Source: Clostridiales bacterium
Lineage (GTDB): Bacteria; Bacillota; Clostridia; Saccharofermentanales; Saccharofermentanaceae
Assembly: GCA_017958365.1 (NCBI GenBank)
Contig: JAGDCV010000131.1
Coordinates: forward strand, 1-45,944
DNA: 45,944 nt
Direction of reading: 5' to 3'
Shown: in pieces, positions 16,749-25,136 of the stretch
Layout of the letters: every line of letters begins with the position of its first letter
Numbering within the stretch: position 1 is the stretch's first letter
Notes under the pieces: generated by a model
What the model was told of the DNA's origin: nothing
The model's database searches: none
What the model saw: the letters and a program-made list of their open reading frames with translations, nothing else
Made by a program: the position numbers and the translations under genes

Positions 16749-17777
16749 TCACATACCGTACAATTCGTCCGCTTCAGGCGGAGTAAGTTCCAATTCTTCT
16801 CCCGTCAACTTATCAATCCTAATAAAGCCTTCTTCCTTCGACATAAACCTTCCAATAACGCAGGCATCAACTCCGCCATCTTTAAGAGCTTCAAGAATCC
16901 TTTCGGGCTCTGAAGAAGCGATAAGCATGGAACCTGATGAGATAAGTCTGAACGGATTAATGTTAAGCGTCTCACATATCTTCTGAGTCTCTTCAGTAAT
17001 GGGAATCAGTCTCTCATCAACATATAAACCGAGATCTGATATATGAGCCATCTCATAAGCAGCACCGAGAACACCGCCCTCAGTAACATCATGCAGAAGA
17101 TCAGCAGCACAAAGCTTATATCCACGGTCATTTGACTTACCGGAAGATGCTTCAAGTTCCCCGCAGATAACACCTTCTGGAACGACTGAGATCATTGAAG
17201 AATAACCTTCTGCCCGTAAGATCATTTCAGAAGGCAAAGAAGACAATTTGGAAGCATGTTCCTTTACGGCAATGTAAGAACCTTCTATTCCGCAGGTCTT
17301 TGTAAGAATGAGGCTGTCCCCTTGTAGCGCACGTCCGAGAGGAACGGGATGATCTTTGCTTATCAATCCGAATGCGGTTGAGATGACTACAAAAGTATTA
17401 ACCGACTCAGATACTTCCGTATGACCGCCGACGATATCGACACCTATCTTACGCGCTTCATTGGAAGCATCCTCAACTATCCTCGATATGTCATTCTCAT
17501 CACACGAAGGAGGTGCAATGATATCTATGAGTATGCCGGCAGGCTTAACTCCGCAGGCAGCAATGTCATTGCATGAGACGTGGATGGTAAGAGTACCGGA
17601 CTCCATCCCTCCTGCCGTTATCGGATCGGATGATATGACCATCATCTGATTGCCAAGGTCTATCCATGCACAATCAGCACCTATGTCCGCTCCGACAACC
17701 GTCGAAGACGAGAGCGCAGGTAATCTGCTTAATACAAGCTTAGAAAGCTGTTCGTTAGAGAGCTTTCCTATCTTCAT
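16749..17777 (-). CDS. AIR-synthase-like (HypE/PurM/SelD superfamily) ATP-binding protein
   Basis: A 342-residue member of the PurM/HypE/ThiL/SelD superfamily, which uses ATP to phosphorylate a substrate. The N-terminus MKIGKLSNEQLSKLVL and the segments VVGADIGADCAWIDLG, ISSDPITAG, HVSCNDIAACGVKPAGILI and VGGHTEVS match the HypE-like branch (COG0309). The glycine-rich loop LHDVTEGGVLGAAYEMA is conserved. True HypE ends in a cysteine that receives the carbamoyl group; this chain ends ADELYGM and has no C-terminal cysteine, so hydrogenase maturation is unlikely. It overlaps thiI by four bases (ATGA) and follows a cysteine desulfurase, which suggests a role near sulfur or selenium transfer. The substrate is not known. 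Confidence 0.85.
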   Translation of the reverse strand: MKIGKLSNEQLSKLVLSRLPALSSSTVVGADIGADCAWIDLGNQMMVISSDPITAGGMESGTLTIHVSCNDIAACGVKPAGILIDIIAPPSCDENDISRIVEDASNEARKIGVDIVGGHTEVSESVNTFVVISTAFGLISKDHPVPLGRALQGDSLILTKTCGIEGSYIAVKEHASKLSSLPSEMILRAEGYSSMISVVPEGVICGELEASSGKSNDRGYKLCAADLLHDVTEGGVLGAAYEMAHISDLGLYVDERLIPITEETQKICETLNINPFRLISSGSMLIASSEPERILEALKDGGVDACVIGRFMSKEEGFIRIDKLTGEELELTPPEADELYGM

Positions 17778-18973
17778 ATCTCAATGACCTCGAGATTCTC
17801 TTCAACACCCTGCTTTACCATGGCTTCGATATCAAGATTCTTCTCGGCTTCTTCAATATCGGAATGCTTCGGGTGAGTCTTGGGATGCTTAGCAACGAAT
17901 ATGGTGCAGCAGTCCTCATAAGGAAGTACGGATGTCTCAAAAGCATCTATCTTGCGTGAAATCTCAATCGTAGCTTCCTTATCCATACCGATAAGGGGTC
18001 TTAAGATCGGCATGTCAACAACTTCATTCGTAATAGCAATGGCTTCAAGAGTCTGGCTTGCAACCTGGCCAAGGCTCTCACCTGTTATGAGGCACTTGCA
18101 ATCATCCTTAATGGCGAGTTGCTCTGCTATCTGAAGCATGACTCTTCTCATTACGATGGTAAGCATATCGTGAGGTGAATTCTTCACCATATCAAGCTGG
18201 ATCTTGGTAAAGTCAACAACATAAAGCTTCATTCTTCCGGAGAACCTTGAAACGATCTTTGCAAGATCGATTACTTTCTGTTTTGCCTGATCGGAAGTAT
18301 ACGGATAAGAGTGGAAATAAACTGCATCGATAGGCATGCCTCGTGATGCCATCATGAAACCTGCAACAGGAGAATCAATGCCTCCCGACAAAAGAAGCAT
18401 TCCTTTCCCTGCTGTACCTACGGGAAGGCCTCTGTGTGCCATCATCTTACCTGCATATACATAATTATGATCCCTGACTTCTACATTAAGTACGAAATCA
18501 GGATTATGCACGTCAACCGTAAGATTCTTGAAATTCTCGAGAATGAAATATCCTACCTCTTCGCATATGGCAGGAGAATTCATCGGGAAAGACTTATTTC
18601 CCCTTTTATATTCAACCTTAAAAGTCTTAAACGAAGGATTCTGTTCAAGATAAGAAGCAACATATTCTTTGGCATTATAATCGATATCGTTGATATCACC
18701 TTCGAACTTACGGGCAAGGCTGACGGATACGATACCGAACACCTGTGTAACTGCAACCATCAGTTCCTTTGCAGCTTCGTCATTCTCGAAGTAGGGATTT
18801 CCCTCCTCTTTAGCCTCGATCCAGATACGGCTCTGACTTTGGAATATGCTTAACTTTCCGAACTGTCTTAACCTGTAACGGAGATTTCCCATAAGCTGTG
18901 ACTCGAACCTTCCGCGGTTCAAGCCCTTGAGAGTAACCTCACCCATTCTTGCCAAAATAACGTTAGTTGCCAT
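17774..18973 (-). CDS. thiI: tRNA 4-thiouridine synthase ThiI (short form without rhodanese domain)
   Basis: ThiI adenylates U8 of tRNA and replaces the oxygen with sulfur taken from a cysteine desulfurase; in some bacteria it also serves thiazole synthesis. Residues 1-70 form the ferredoxin-like domain (VILARMGEVTLKGLNRGRFE) and 75-175 the THUMP domain. The PP-loop SGGIDS at 196-201 and the segment CLITGESLGQVASQT follow, the latter with the conserved cysteine. At 399 residues it lacks the C-terminal rhodanese domain of the E. coli protein, as in Bacillus. The pairing with a desulfurase directly upstream (one-base overlap) matches the NifZ-ThiI arrangement known in Bacillus. Confidence 0.96.
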   Translation of the reverse strand: MATNVILARMGEVTLKGLNRGRFESQLMGNLRYRLRQFGKLSIFQSQSRIWIEAKEEGNPYFENDEAAKELMVAVTQVFGIVSVSLARKFEGDINDIDYNAKEYVASYLEQNPSFKTFKVEYKRGNKSFPMNSPAICEEVGYFILENFKNLTVDVHNPDFVLNVEVRDHNYVYAGKMMAHRGLPVGTAGKGMLLLSGGIDSPVAGFMMASRGMPIDAVYFHSYPYTSDQAKQKVIDLAKIVSRFSGRMKLYVVDFTKIQLDMVKNSPHDMLTIVMRRVMLQIAEQLAIKDDCKCLITGESLGQVASQTLEAIAITNEVVDMPILRPLIGMDKEATIEISRKIDAFETSVLPYEDCCTIFVAKHPKTHPKHSDIEEAEKNLDIEAMVKQGVEENLEVIEI

Positions 18974-20115
18974 TACCTTACATTAACCTCATATATCTCA
19001 TAGATCTGATCTATCGCCTTAATGAAGCTTTTCGCTTCATCCATAGTATTATAACGCGAAAATGACAGCCTCACACTGTTAGAGGATACCTTCCTGTCTA
19101 TGCCCATGCTTTCCAGGACATAACTCGGTTTCTTTGATTTTGAAGAACATGCAGAGACAGTGGAAATATAGATATCATGCATCTCAAGGCAGTGAAGCAT
19201 TGTCTCTGACTGGAAGTTTTCAAATGCTACATTAAGAACGAAAGGAACGGCATCATCGGGAGAGTTGATCTTAGCCCCTCTGCTTTGAAGTTCCTGTCTT
19301 AAGAAGCTGTTTATCTTACTTACCTCTTCGTAAGCTTTAGCACGGTGATCCTCCGCCTGCCTGATGGCCGTAGCCATGACCTGTGCCAGGGGAAGACTCT
19401 GAGTACCGGATCTCATTCCGTCCTGCTGTCCTCCGCCTATGATAAGAGGCGCCGCTTTAATCCATTTACGTACATAAAGAAGTCCTACGCCCTTGATACC
19501 GTGTATCTTATGAGCTGAGAAGGATGCCATATCAACACCCATCTTCTTAAGGTCGATGGGAAGTTTTCCCAGAGACTGAACGAAATCGACATAAAGAGCC
19601 GCTTTAGGAGCGAATTCCTTTCTTATTGCGCTTATCTCATCAAGAGGAAGCAACGCCCCGGTTTCATTATTAACATGAGTAAAACATAACAGAGCAACAT
19701 CGTCGGAAAGCAAAGACTTAAGCTCATCAAGATCGGGCTTTCCGTCACGCTTAACAGAAACATACTTGATGGTAAACCCTAGTTTCTCAAGTTCGTTGAG
19801 GGACTCAAGAGTACACTTGTGTTCAGTCCTTGTGGATATAACCGTCTTCCCTGCACGCGGGTTTGCTTTCATGAACCCGAGGATAGCTGTGTTCGCACTC
19901 TCGGTTCCGCATGAAGTAAAGTAGAGTTCCTTCTTATCGCAATCAAGAACGGATGCGCAGGTCTCATGAGCTTTGTCATAAGCCTCGGCTGCCTTGATGC
20001 CGAGTTTATGCAAAGAACCGGGGTTACCCCACATCTCACCCGTAAGATCTTCATTAAGGACCGTGATCACTTCATCACAGGGTTTTGTAGTCGCGCTGTT
20101 ATCAAAATAAATCAT
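18973..20115 (-). CDS. Cysteine desulfurase (NifS/NifZ-like), sulfur donor for ThiI
   Basis: A PLP enzyme that removes sulfur from cysteine and passes it on as a persulfide. The 380-residue chain opens with IYFDNSATTKP, has TSCGTESANTAILG near residue 67, the PLP lysine K203 in SFSAHKIHGIKG, and the persulfide cysteine C323 in TVSACSSKSKK. The cysteine loop is short, as in group II/NifZ-type enzymes that serve ThiI. The TAATG junction with thiI supports a dedicated partnership. Upstream of the ATG at 20115 I find no Shine-Dalgarno sequence; a hairpin that may be the tsf terminator ends 13 bases before the start. Confidence 0.93.
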   Translation of the reverse strand: MIYFDNSATTKPCDEVITVLNEDLTGEMWGNPGSLHKLGIKAAEAYDKAHETCASVLDCDKKELYFTSCGTESANTAILGFMKANPRAGKTVISTRTEHKCTLESLNELEKLGFTIKYVSVKRDGKPDLDELKSLLSDDVALLCFTHVNNETGALLPLDEISAIRKEFAPKAALYVDFVQSLGKLPIDLKKMGVDMASFSAHKIHGIKGVGLLYVRKWIKAAPLIIGGGQQDGMRSGTQSLPLAQVMATAIRQAEDHRAKAYEEVSKINSFLRQELQSRGAKINSPDDAVPFVLNVAFENFQSETMLHCLEMHDIYISTVSACSSKSKKPSYVLESMGIDRKVSSNSVRLSFSRYNTMDEAKSFIKAIDQIYEIYEVNVR

Positions 20116-20127
20116 AATCTTATAAAT

Positions 20128-20158
20128 ACTGCCGACCGGAATAAATCCGACCGGCAGT
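20128..20158 (-). terminator. Hairpin after tsf, possible weak terminator
   Basis: ACTGCCG (20128-20134) pairs with CGGCAGT (20152-20158), followed inward by a 2x2 internal loop and a CGGA/TCCG stem around a 5-base loop. On the minus strand it lies 34 bases after the tsf stop and is followed by TATTTATAAG rather than a full T-run. Attenuation between tsf and the desulfurase operon is as likely as full termination. Confidence 0.5.
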
Positions 20159-20191
20159 TAAGTAATCTGATTAAGTATCAGTTGATCTTAA

Positions 20192-21130
20192 TTAAAGACC
20201 AGCCTGCTTTCTTACTTCCTCAGCAAAATCCTCTTCCTTCTTCTCGATGCCTTCGCCCAAACCGTAACGAACGAATCTTGCAACAGAGATATCAGTACCG
20301 AGCTCCTTAGAAGTAGCCTCGATGTACTGAGCGATCGTCTGATCCTCGTCCTTTACATACTCCTGGTTGAGCAGAACATTGAGCTTATAGAAGTTCTTGA
20401 TCTGACCGGGAACGATTCTTGTCTCGATGATCTGCTCAGGCTTACCCTCTTCGAGTGCCTTGTTCTTGATGATCTCAACCTCTCTGTCGAGAGCTTCCTG
20501 AGGTACTTCAGACTCAGCTACCCATGAAGGGTTGGAAGCTGCGATCTGCATTCCGATATTCTTAGCAAATGTCTGGAAAGCATCTGTTGTGATAACTGCA
20601 TCATCACCTGTTGTGAACTCAACGAGAACACCAACCTTACCACCCATGTGGATGTAAGATGTGATAGCACCGTTGCCGTTTACTTCAAACAATGAGAATC
20701 TTCTTACAGAAGTGTTCTCTCCGATATCAGCGATAGCTTCCTTAGTAGCAAGCTCAACTGTCTTGGAAGAATCATTGTAAAGAGCAGAAGCCTTGAGAGC
20801 CTCGATGTCAGCAGGCTTAACGTTCATGATCTGGTTCTTGATCGTCTCAACAAAAGCCTTGAACTTATCTGTAGCAGCTGCAAAGTCTGTCTCGATGTTG
20901 ATCTCAACGATTGCACCTGTCTTCTGATCATCGGAGATAACAGAAGCAACTACACCCTCAGCAGCAACTCTGCTTGCCTTCTTCTCAGCCTTAGCCATAC
21001 CCTTCTCACGGAGCCAGTCCTTAGCCTTCTCGATATCGCTGTCGCACTCGATAAGAGCCTTCTTGCAGTCCATGATACCGCAACCTGTAAGATCACGAAG
21101 TTCCTTAACCTGTTGTGCTGTAATAGCCAT
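20192..21130 (-). CDS. tsf: Translation elongation factor Ts
   Basis: EF-Ts releases GDP from EF-Tu. The 312-residue protein starts with the UBA-like N-terminal domain (ITAQQVKELRDLTGCGIMDCKKALIECDSDIEKA), which contacts EF-Tu, followed by the core with the TDFAA element near residue 80 and IHMGGKVGVLVEF near 157. A consensus GGAGG ribosome site lies before the ATG. It follows rpsB by 33 bases, the near-universal rpsB-tsf order. Nothing unusual is seen in the protein. Confidence 0.98.
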   Translation of the reverse strand: MAITAQQVKELRDLTGCGIMDCKKALIECDSDIEKAKDWLREKGMAKAEKKASRVAAEGVVASVISDDQKTGAIVEINIETDFAAATDKFKAFVETIKNQIMNVKPADIEALKASALYNDSSKTVELATKEAIADIGENTSVRRFSLFEVNGNGAITSYIHMGGKVGVLVEFTTGDDAVITTDAFQTFAKNIGMQIAASNPSWVAESEVPQEALDREVEIIKNKALEEGKPEQIIETRIVPGQIKNFYKLNVLLNQEYVKDEDQTIAQYIEATSKELGTDISVARFVRYGLGEGIEKKEEDFAEEVRKQAGL

Positions 21131-21163
21131 TTATGTATCCTCCTGGATTATTTATTGTTTTGA

Positions 21164-21940
21164 TCAAGCTTCCTCAGAAGCTGCAACTTCCTCGATGGAC
21201 TGTGCTTCCTCAGCAGAAGCCTCAACAGCCTGCTCGTCAGCAACTTCACCCTGGAAGTCCTCACCCTGATGTGCCTCGATTACAGCATCAGCCATCTTAC
21301 CAGCGATGAGCTTAACTGCACGGATAGCATCGTCATTACCGGGGATTACATAATCAACTTCGTCAGGATCACAGTTTGTATCAACGATGGCAACGATCGG
21401 AATACCAAGTCTCTTTGCCTCAGATACAGCGAGGTGCTCCTTCTTTGTATCAACGATGAACAAAGCTGCGGGGAGTCTGTCCATTCCTACGATACCGCCG
21501 AGGTTAAGATCAAGCTTAGCCATCTCGAGCTTAAGCTTAGCAACTTCCTTCTTGGGAAGAAGGTCAAAGTGACCATTCTGCTCCATCTCACGGAGCTCAA
21601 GAAGTCTTGCAACTCTTGTCTTGATCGTCTTGAAGTTTGTGAGTGTACCGCCGAGCCATCTGTTGTTTACATAGAACTGACCGCATCTCTCAGCTTCGTC
21701 CTTGATGGAATCCTGAGCCTGCTTCTTTGTACCTACGAAGAGAATGTCGCCCTTCTCAGCGAGTTCCTTCATAGCATCATAAGCCTCGTCAATCTTCTTG
21801 ACGGTCTTCTGAAGGTCAATGATGTGGATGGTGTTACGCTCTGTGAAGATGTACTCCTTCATCTTGGGGTTCCATCTTCTTGTCTGATGTCCGAAGTGGA
21901 CGCCTGCTTCAAGCAGCTGCTTCATTAAAATAACGGGCAT
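21164..21940 (-). CDS. rpsB: 30S ribosomal protein S2
   Basis: S2 is a late-assembling small-subunit protein that helps recruit S1 and mRNA. The 258-residue chain opens with [27 protein letters not shown] and contains [15 protein letters not shown] and [13 protein letters not shown], all standard. The last 40 residues form an acidic alanine/glutamate-rich tail ([15 protein letters not shown]), common in Clostridia. A strong AGGAGG site is present. A good promoter lies at 22032-22060, and the 85-base leader contains a long-range stem that could serve in autoregulation. Confidence 0.98.
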   Translation of the reverse strand: MPVILMKQLLEAGVHFGHQTRRWNPKMKEYIFTERNTIHIIDLQKTVKKIDEAYDAMKELAEKGDILFVGTKKQAQDSIKDEAERCGQFYVNNRWLGGTLTNFKTIKTRVARLLELREMEQNGHFDLLPKKEVAKLKLEMAKLDLNLGGIVGMDRLPAALFIVDTKKEHLAVSEAKRLGIPIVAIVDTNCDPDEVDYVIPGNDDAIRAVKLIAGKMADAVIEAHQGEDFQGEVADEQAVEASAEEAQSIEEVAASEEA

Positions 21941-21966
21941 AAAAATAATCCTCCTTGTTTTTCTTC

Positions 21967-22013
21967 CGCAGGACCCTAACTTTACTTAAAGCACAAGAAT
22001 TTTTCGTCCCGCG
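21967..22013 (-). promoter_or_regulatory. Structured leader of rpsB (possible autoregulatory element)
   Basis: On the minus strand CGCGGGAC (22006-22013) can pair over 8 positions with GTCCTGCG (21967-21974), with one G-U pair. The 31-base loop contains an inner CTTT/AAAG hairpin. The element ends 26 bases before the rpsB start, just above the ribosome site. Ribosomal-protein leaders often bind their own product; whether this one does is not known. Confidence 0.45.
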
Positions 22014-22031
22014 TGATTTTTATGCCCGAGT

Positions 22032-22060
22032 ATATTAACAAATAGTTTGTGTACAGGCAA
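22032..22060 (-). promoter_or_regulatory. Sigma-A-like promoter of rpsB-tsf
   Basis: TTGCCT (22055-22060) and TAATAT (22032-22037) on the minus strand are exactly 17 bases apart. The predicted start near 22025 gives a leader of about 85 bases. Confidence 0.7.
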
Positions 22061-22077
22061 GTACTTTCTTTATATAT

Positions 22078-23727
22078 TTATTGGCCGACAGGAAGCCAGA
22101 CTTTTACTTCACAGGAACCGTTCGTGTCTGTCTTTATCCAATACACACCGGAAACATAGTAATTAGCCTCAAGAAGATCCATGTCGATTATCTCATCGCG
22201 GCATGTCGCAACAAGGCAGAACTCACGGTTTCCTATCATTGAATTGACCTGATCTACGTAATCATTGGCGGCAACGGAAATCTCCTCACTGTAAAACAGC
22301 CTGTCAGCAACGGGGTTGTTATACATATCACCCACAAAGTATTCGATCTGACCGTCATTAAACCAGATATTATCAGCCTCCCATATATCTCTGTTCAGAA
22401 GATACTGGGTCGAATTCATGCCAAGATACATATTCCCGCCTTCGTGCTCCGATATGGCGCTGTCAAGCTCGAGATAAGCGGCATAGTCATTTCGAAGATA
22501 GTAACTTGCCCTGTAGTGGCTGTAGGTTATCGTGGTGGCAACGCATAAAGCTATGAGGACGGCTGCCTCCCAGTAAACCTTCGCCTTTCCTTCTGCCGTG
22601 ATACTTCCTGCAAAACACTTATTCCACACAAATATCAAAAGCAGGAACAAAGACGGCGACAGGATATCCTGACAAAACTTGTAGCCATCCTCCTGACACT
22701 TGGCAAGATAAAGCAAAACCGCGGTTCCAATCACAATATTCAGTATCAGATACAGGATGAAGCTTTCCTCATGAGTCAATGATCTTATGACGGCAGTAAG
22801 TTTGGTTTCTTTACCGGCCTTCTTTCTGAATATGAACATTCCGATAATTCCCAAAACAATAAGAACCGGGAACATGTAGTACTTATAGTAGAAGTCACCG
22901 ATGTTCTTCAATGCATCAATAATGGTCCCGTAATTGGCACTTACGCTGAACTGCATGTAGATAGTCTCTGTCCAATAAAGAGGGAACAATAACTGAACTG
23001 ATATAAATGAGACTATTCCTGTTACAACCGACTCCAGAAAGTACTTTAATGCAAGTTTCCTGTTGATGATCAGATACCAGATGAACAAAGGCAGCACCAT
23101 GATAAGAAGTATCTGTTTTGTAAAGACAAGCAAAACAGAAAGAATGGCCAGAAGCAAAGTATTCTCCCTCTTCTTATATGCAACAAGAAGCAGAAAAGAA
23201 GTACAGCAGATACCTATAGTATCCGTATGGAAATTAAAGATAGGCGCTCCGAGCGGAGAACAGAAAAGACAAAAGAATGTAGAAACATTAATGACGGTAC
23301 ATAGGATCCCTATGAATCTGTTCCTGATAAACTCCTTAATGATGAGCCACATGTTAAATGCAGTGACAGAAAGCATGAAAAGATTAACGATGTAGAATCC
23401 TGCCATGATGGAAAATCCCGTAAACCTGCATATTATCGCGACAAGCAAAGGATTAAGTCCTGGATACAACGGGATGAACGGTACATTGGTCTGTTCAAGG
23501 AAAGATACCGTATACGGGTTTATCCCCTCTACTGCAAAGTGAGCCAATCTGAAGCTTACATAGTCTCTTAACTCATTGTATCCGTTAAGGATGATCGAGG
23601 CGGTAGGTACATTCGCGGTAAGTTTAATGATCCTGGCTATGGGCTGCAGGAGTATCAGAAAAGACACTATCGTTATGACATAGTATGCCGTCTTGTTATC
23701 TGATTGTCTGTTCCTGATGCCGTTCAT
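22078..23727 (-). CDS. Multi-pass membrane protein, GT-C glycosyltransferase-like
   Basis: A 549-residue integral membrane protein with roughly ten hydrophobic helices. After the first helix (about residues 16-35) comes a long extracytoplasmic loop, then paired helices to about residue 400, and a soluble C-terminal domain of about 140 residues. This layout resembles GT-C glycosyltransferases that use lipid-linked sugars (GT39/GT87/DUF2029 types). No acidic pair can be named with certainty as catalytic. The C-terminal domain (EADNIWFNDGQIEYFVG, DRLFYSEEISVAANDYVDQVN) resembles the soluble tail of such proteins. The start is set to the ATG at 23727, since a promoter -10 box lies between it and the upstream TTG at 23772, which could not be on the transcript. 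No strong ribosome site is visible. The donor and acceptor are unknown. Confidence 0.75.
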   Translation of the reverse strand: MNGIRNRQSDNKTAYYVITIVSFLILLQPIARIIKLTANVPTASIILNGYNELRDYVSFRLAHFAVEGINPYTVSFLEQTNVPFIPLYPGLNPLLVAIICRFTGFSIMAGFYIVNLFMLSVTAFNMWLIIKEFIRNRFIGILCTVINVSTFFCLFCSPLGAPIFNFHTDTIGICCTSFLLLVAYKKRENTLLLAILSVLLVFTKQILLIMVLPLFIWYLIINRKLALKYFLESVVTGIVSFISVQLLFPLYWTETIYMQFSVSANYGTIIDALKNIGDFYYKYYMFPVLIVLGIIGMFIFRKKAGKETKLTAVIRSLTHEESFILYLILNIVIGTAVLLYLAKCQEDGYKFCQDILSPSLFLLLIFVWNKCFAGSITAEGKAKVYWEAAVLIALCVATTITYSHYRASYYLRNDYAAYLELDSAISEHEGGNMYLGMNSTQYLLNRDIWEADNIWFNDGQIEYFVGDMYNNPVADRLFYSEEISVAANDYVDQVNSMIGNREFCLVATCRDEIIDMDLLEANYYVSGVYWIKTDTNGSCEVKVWLPVGQ

Positions 23728-23762
23728 GCTTTTATCTATGTAAACCTGCCGATTTTTGTAAT

Positions 23763-23791
23763 AATATAACAAACAGAAAGGGGGTTCTCAA
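23763..23791 (-). promoter_or_regulatory. Sigma-A-like promoter of the membrane protein gene
   Basis: TTGAGA (23786-23791) and TATATT (23763-23768) on the minus strand are exactly 17 bases apart. The -35 box overlaps the first base of the divergent dipeptidase start codon, so the two genes share a very compact regulatory region. Confidence 0.65.
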
Positions 23792-25083
23792 TGTCTCTTA
23801 CACAATATCAAAAGGATTTCCTTACAAAACTAATCAGTATCAGATCTGTCGGCGGTGATGCCGCAGATGGTGCGCCTTACGGTGAAGGTCCGCGCGAAGC
23901 TTTGGATTATTTCCTTGGCGAAGCTGACAAATTAGGATTTAAGACAGGAAATGTCGGTAATCGTGCGGGTTACGTAGAATTCGGTTCAGGAGATAAACTG
24001 TTCGGGATCATCTGCCACCTTGATGTTGTCCCGGAAGGAGACGGCTGGAATACGGATCCTTTCACACTGACTTTCAAGGAATCGGATAAACAAGGCACTT
24101 TGATGTACGGCAGAGGCATTGTAGACGATAAAGGACCTGCTGCTGCATCTTTCTTTGCAATGAAGGCGCTTCTTGATGAGGGAAAGATCCCCTCTGATTA
24201 CCGTGTAAGGCTCATTGTCGGAACGGACGAGGAAAGAACAGCTTCCTGCATCGAGCATTATGTTGAGAACGATGAAGTTCCTGCATTCTCGATAACGCCT
24301 GATGCGGAGTTTCCTGTCATCTTCAGCGAGAAGAGCATCTTTCACGTTAAGATCGTGGACAAAAACGGTGAGAATCTGACTGCCTGCGGCGGATCTGCAG
24401 TAAACATGGTCCCTGCGAAAGCAAGTTGTGTCATCGAAGGACAGGAATTCAAAGCAAACGGCAAACCTGCACATGCCGCAAGAACTGATCTCGGCATCAA
24501 TGCTATCGAAGTTCTTGCCAGAACCCTGCATGATTCGGGTATCGACCTTGAGAAATATCCTCTTTTGAAGTTTATCCACGAATTTAAGGGCAAGGAGTTT
24601 ACAGGCTGTCTCATGCCTGATGAATCAGGCTCTCTTACATCAAATATCGGCCTTCTTAAGATTGACGATGAGGAGTGCAGCATTATCATCGATTTCCGCG
24701 TACCTATCGGCTATGATCTCGATGACGTGTTCAGAAACTTAAGCCGTAAGGCAACACAGTACGGACTTGAGGCTACCATTGATTCTGCTTTGAAAGGAAT
24801 CTATACGGATAAGAATGATCCTTCGGTAGTTAAGCTTACCGACATATGGAGCAAGCATATGAGCAGATTGACCGGATTCACGGAAGGCTACCGTGAGAAA
24901 TATACGGATGCTGTTGCAATCGGCGGCGGAACATATGCAAAATTCATACCGAATACCGTTGCTTACGGACTTCAGGCACCGTGGCATGCAGATCAATGTC
25001 ACCAGGCTAACGAATATGCCGCCGTATCAGACTTCCTTGAATGGATCGAGATAATGAAAGAAGTGATCGAATCTTTTAACTAA
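23791..25083 (+). CDS. PepV/Sapep-family dipeptidase (peptidase family M20)
   Basis: A cytoplasmic metallodipeptidase of 430 residues. Metal ligands and catalytic residues appear in family order: HLDVVPEGDGW near residue 77, GRGIVDDKGPAAA near residue 109, the catalytic glutamates in GTDEERTASC near residue 148, FSITPDAEFPVIFSEK near residue 173, and the final histidine in PWHADQCHQANEY near residue 400. A lid domain lies between. PepV and the Mn-dependent Sapep enzymes cut a broad range of dipeptides after oligopeptide uptake. The ATG has an AAAGGGGG ribosome site. The gene converges on thrS, and a 10-base-pair hairpin stands between their stops. Confidence 0.93.
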   Translation: MSLTQYQKDFLTKLISIRSVGGDAADGAPYGEGPREALDYFLGEADKLGFKTGNVGNRAGYVEFGSGDKLFGIICHLDVVPEGDGWNTDPFTLTFKESDKQGTLMYGRGIVDDKGPAAASFFAMKALLDEGKIPSDYRVRLIVGTDEERTASCIEHYVENDEVPAFSITPDAEFPVIFSEKSIFHVKIVDKNGENLTACGGSAVNMVPAKASCVIEGQEFKANGKPAHAARTDLGINAIEVLARTLHDSGIDLEKYPLLKFIHEFKGKEFTGCLMPDESGSLTSNIGLLKIDDEECSIIIDFRVPIGYDLDDVFRNLSRKATQYGLEATIDSALKGIYTDKNDPSVVKLTDIWSKHMSRLTGFTEGYREKYTDAVAIGGGTYAKFIPNTVAYGLQAPWHADQCHQANEYAAVSDFLEWIEIMKEVIESFN

Positions 25084-25088
25084 TGAAA

Positions 25089-25112
25089 ATGGACCGGAAA
25101 TCTCCGGTCCAT
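25089..25112. terminator. Bidirectional terminator between the dipeptidase gene and thrS
   Basis: ATGGACCGGA (25089-25098) and TCCGGTCCAT (25103-25112) form a perfect 10-base-pair stem with a 4-base loop. It stands between two convergent genes, 6 bases after one stop and 24 after the other. On the minus strand it is followed by ATTTTCATT; on the plus strand by an AT-rich tract. Confidence 0.7.
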
Positions 25113-25136
25113 AACTATTATCATTTTATCCCGCTA

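Noticed and set aside
22078..23772. Longer form of the membrane protein beginning at TTG 23772
   Set aside because: A well-formed -10 box lies between that TTG and the ATG at 23727, so the TTG would precede the transcription start.
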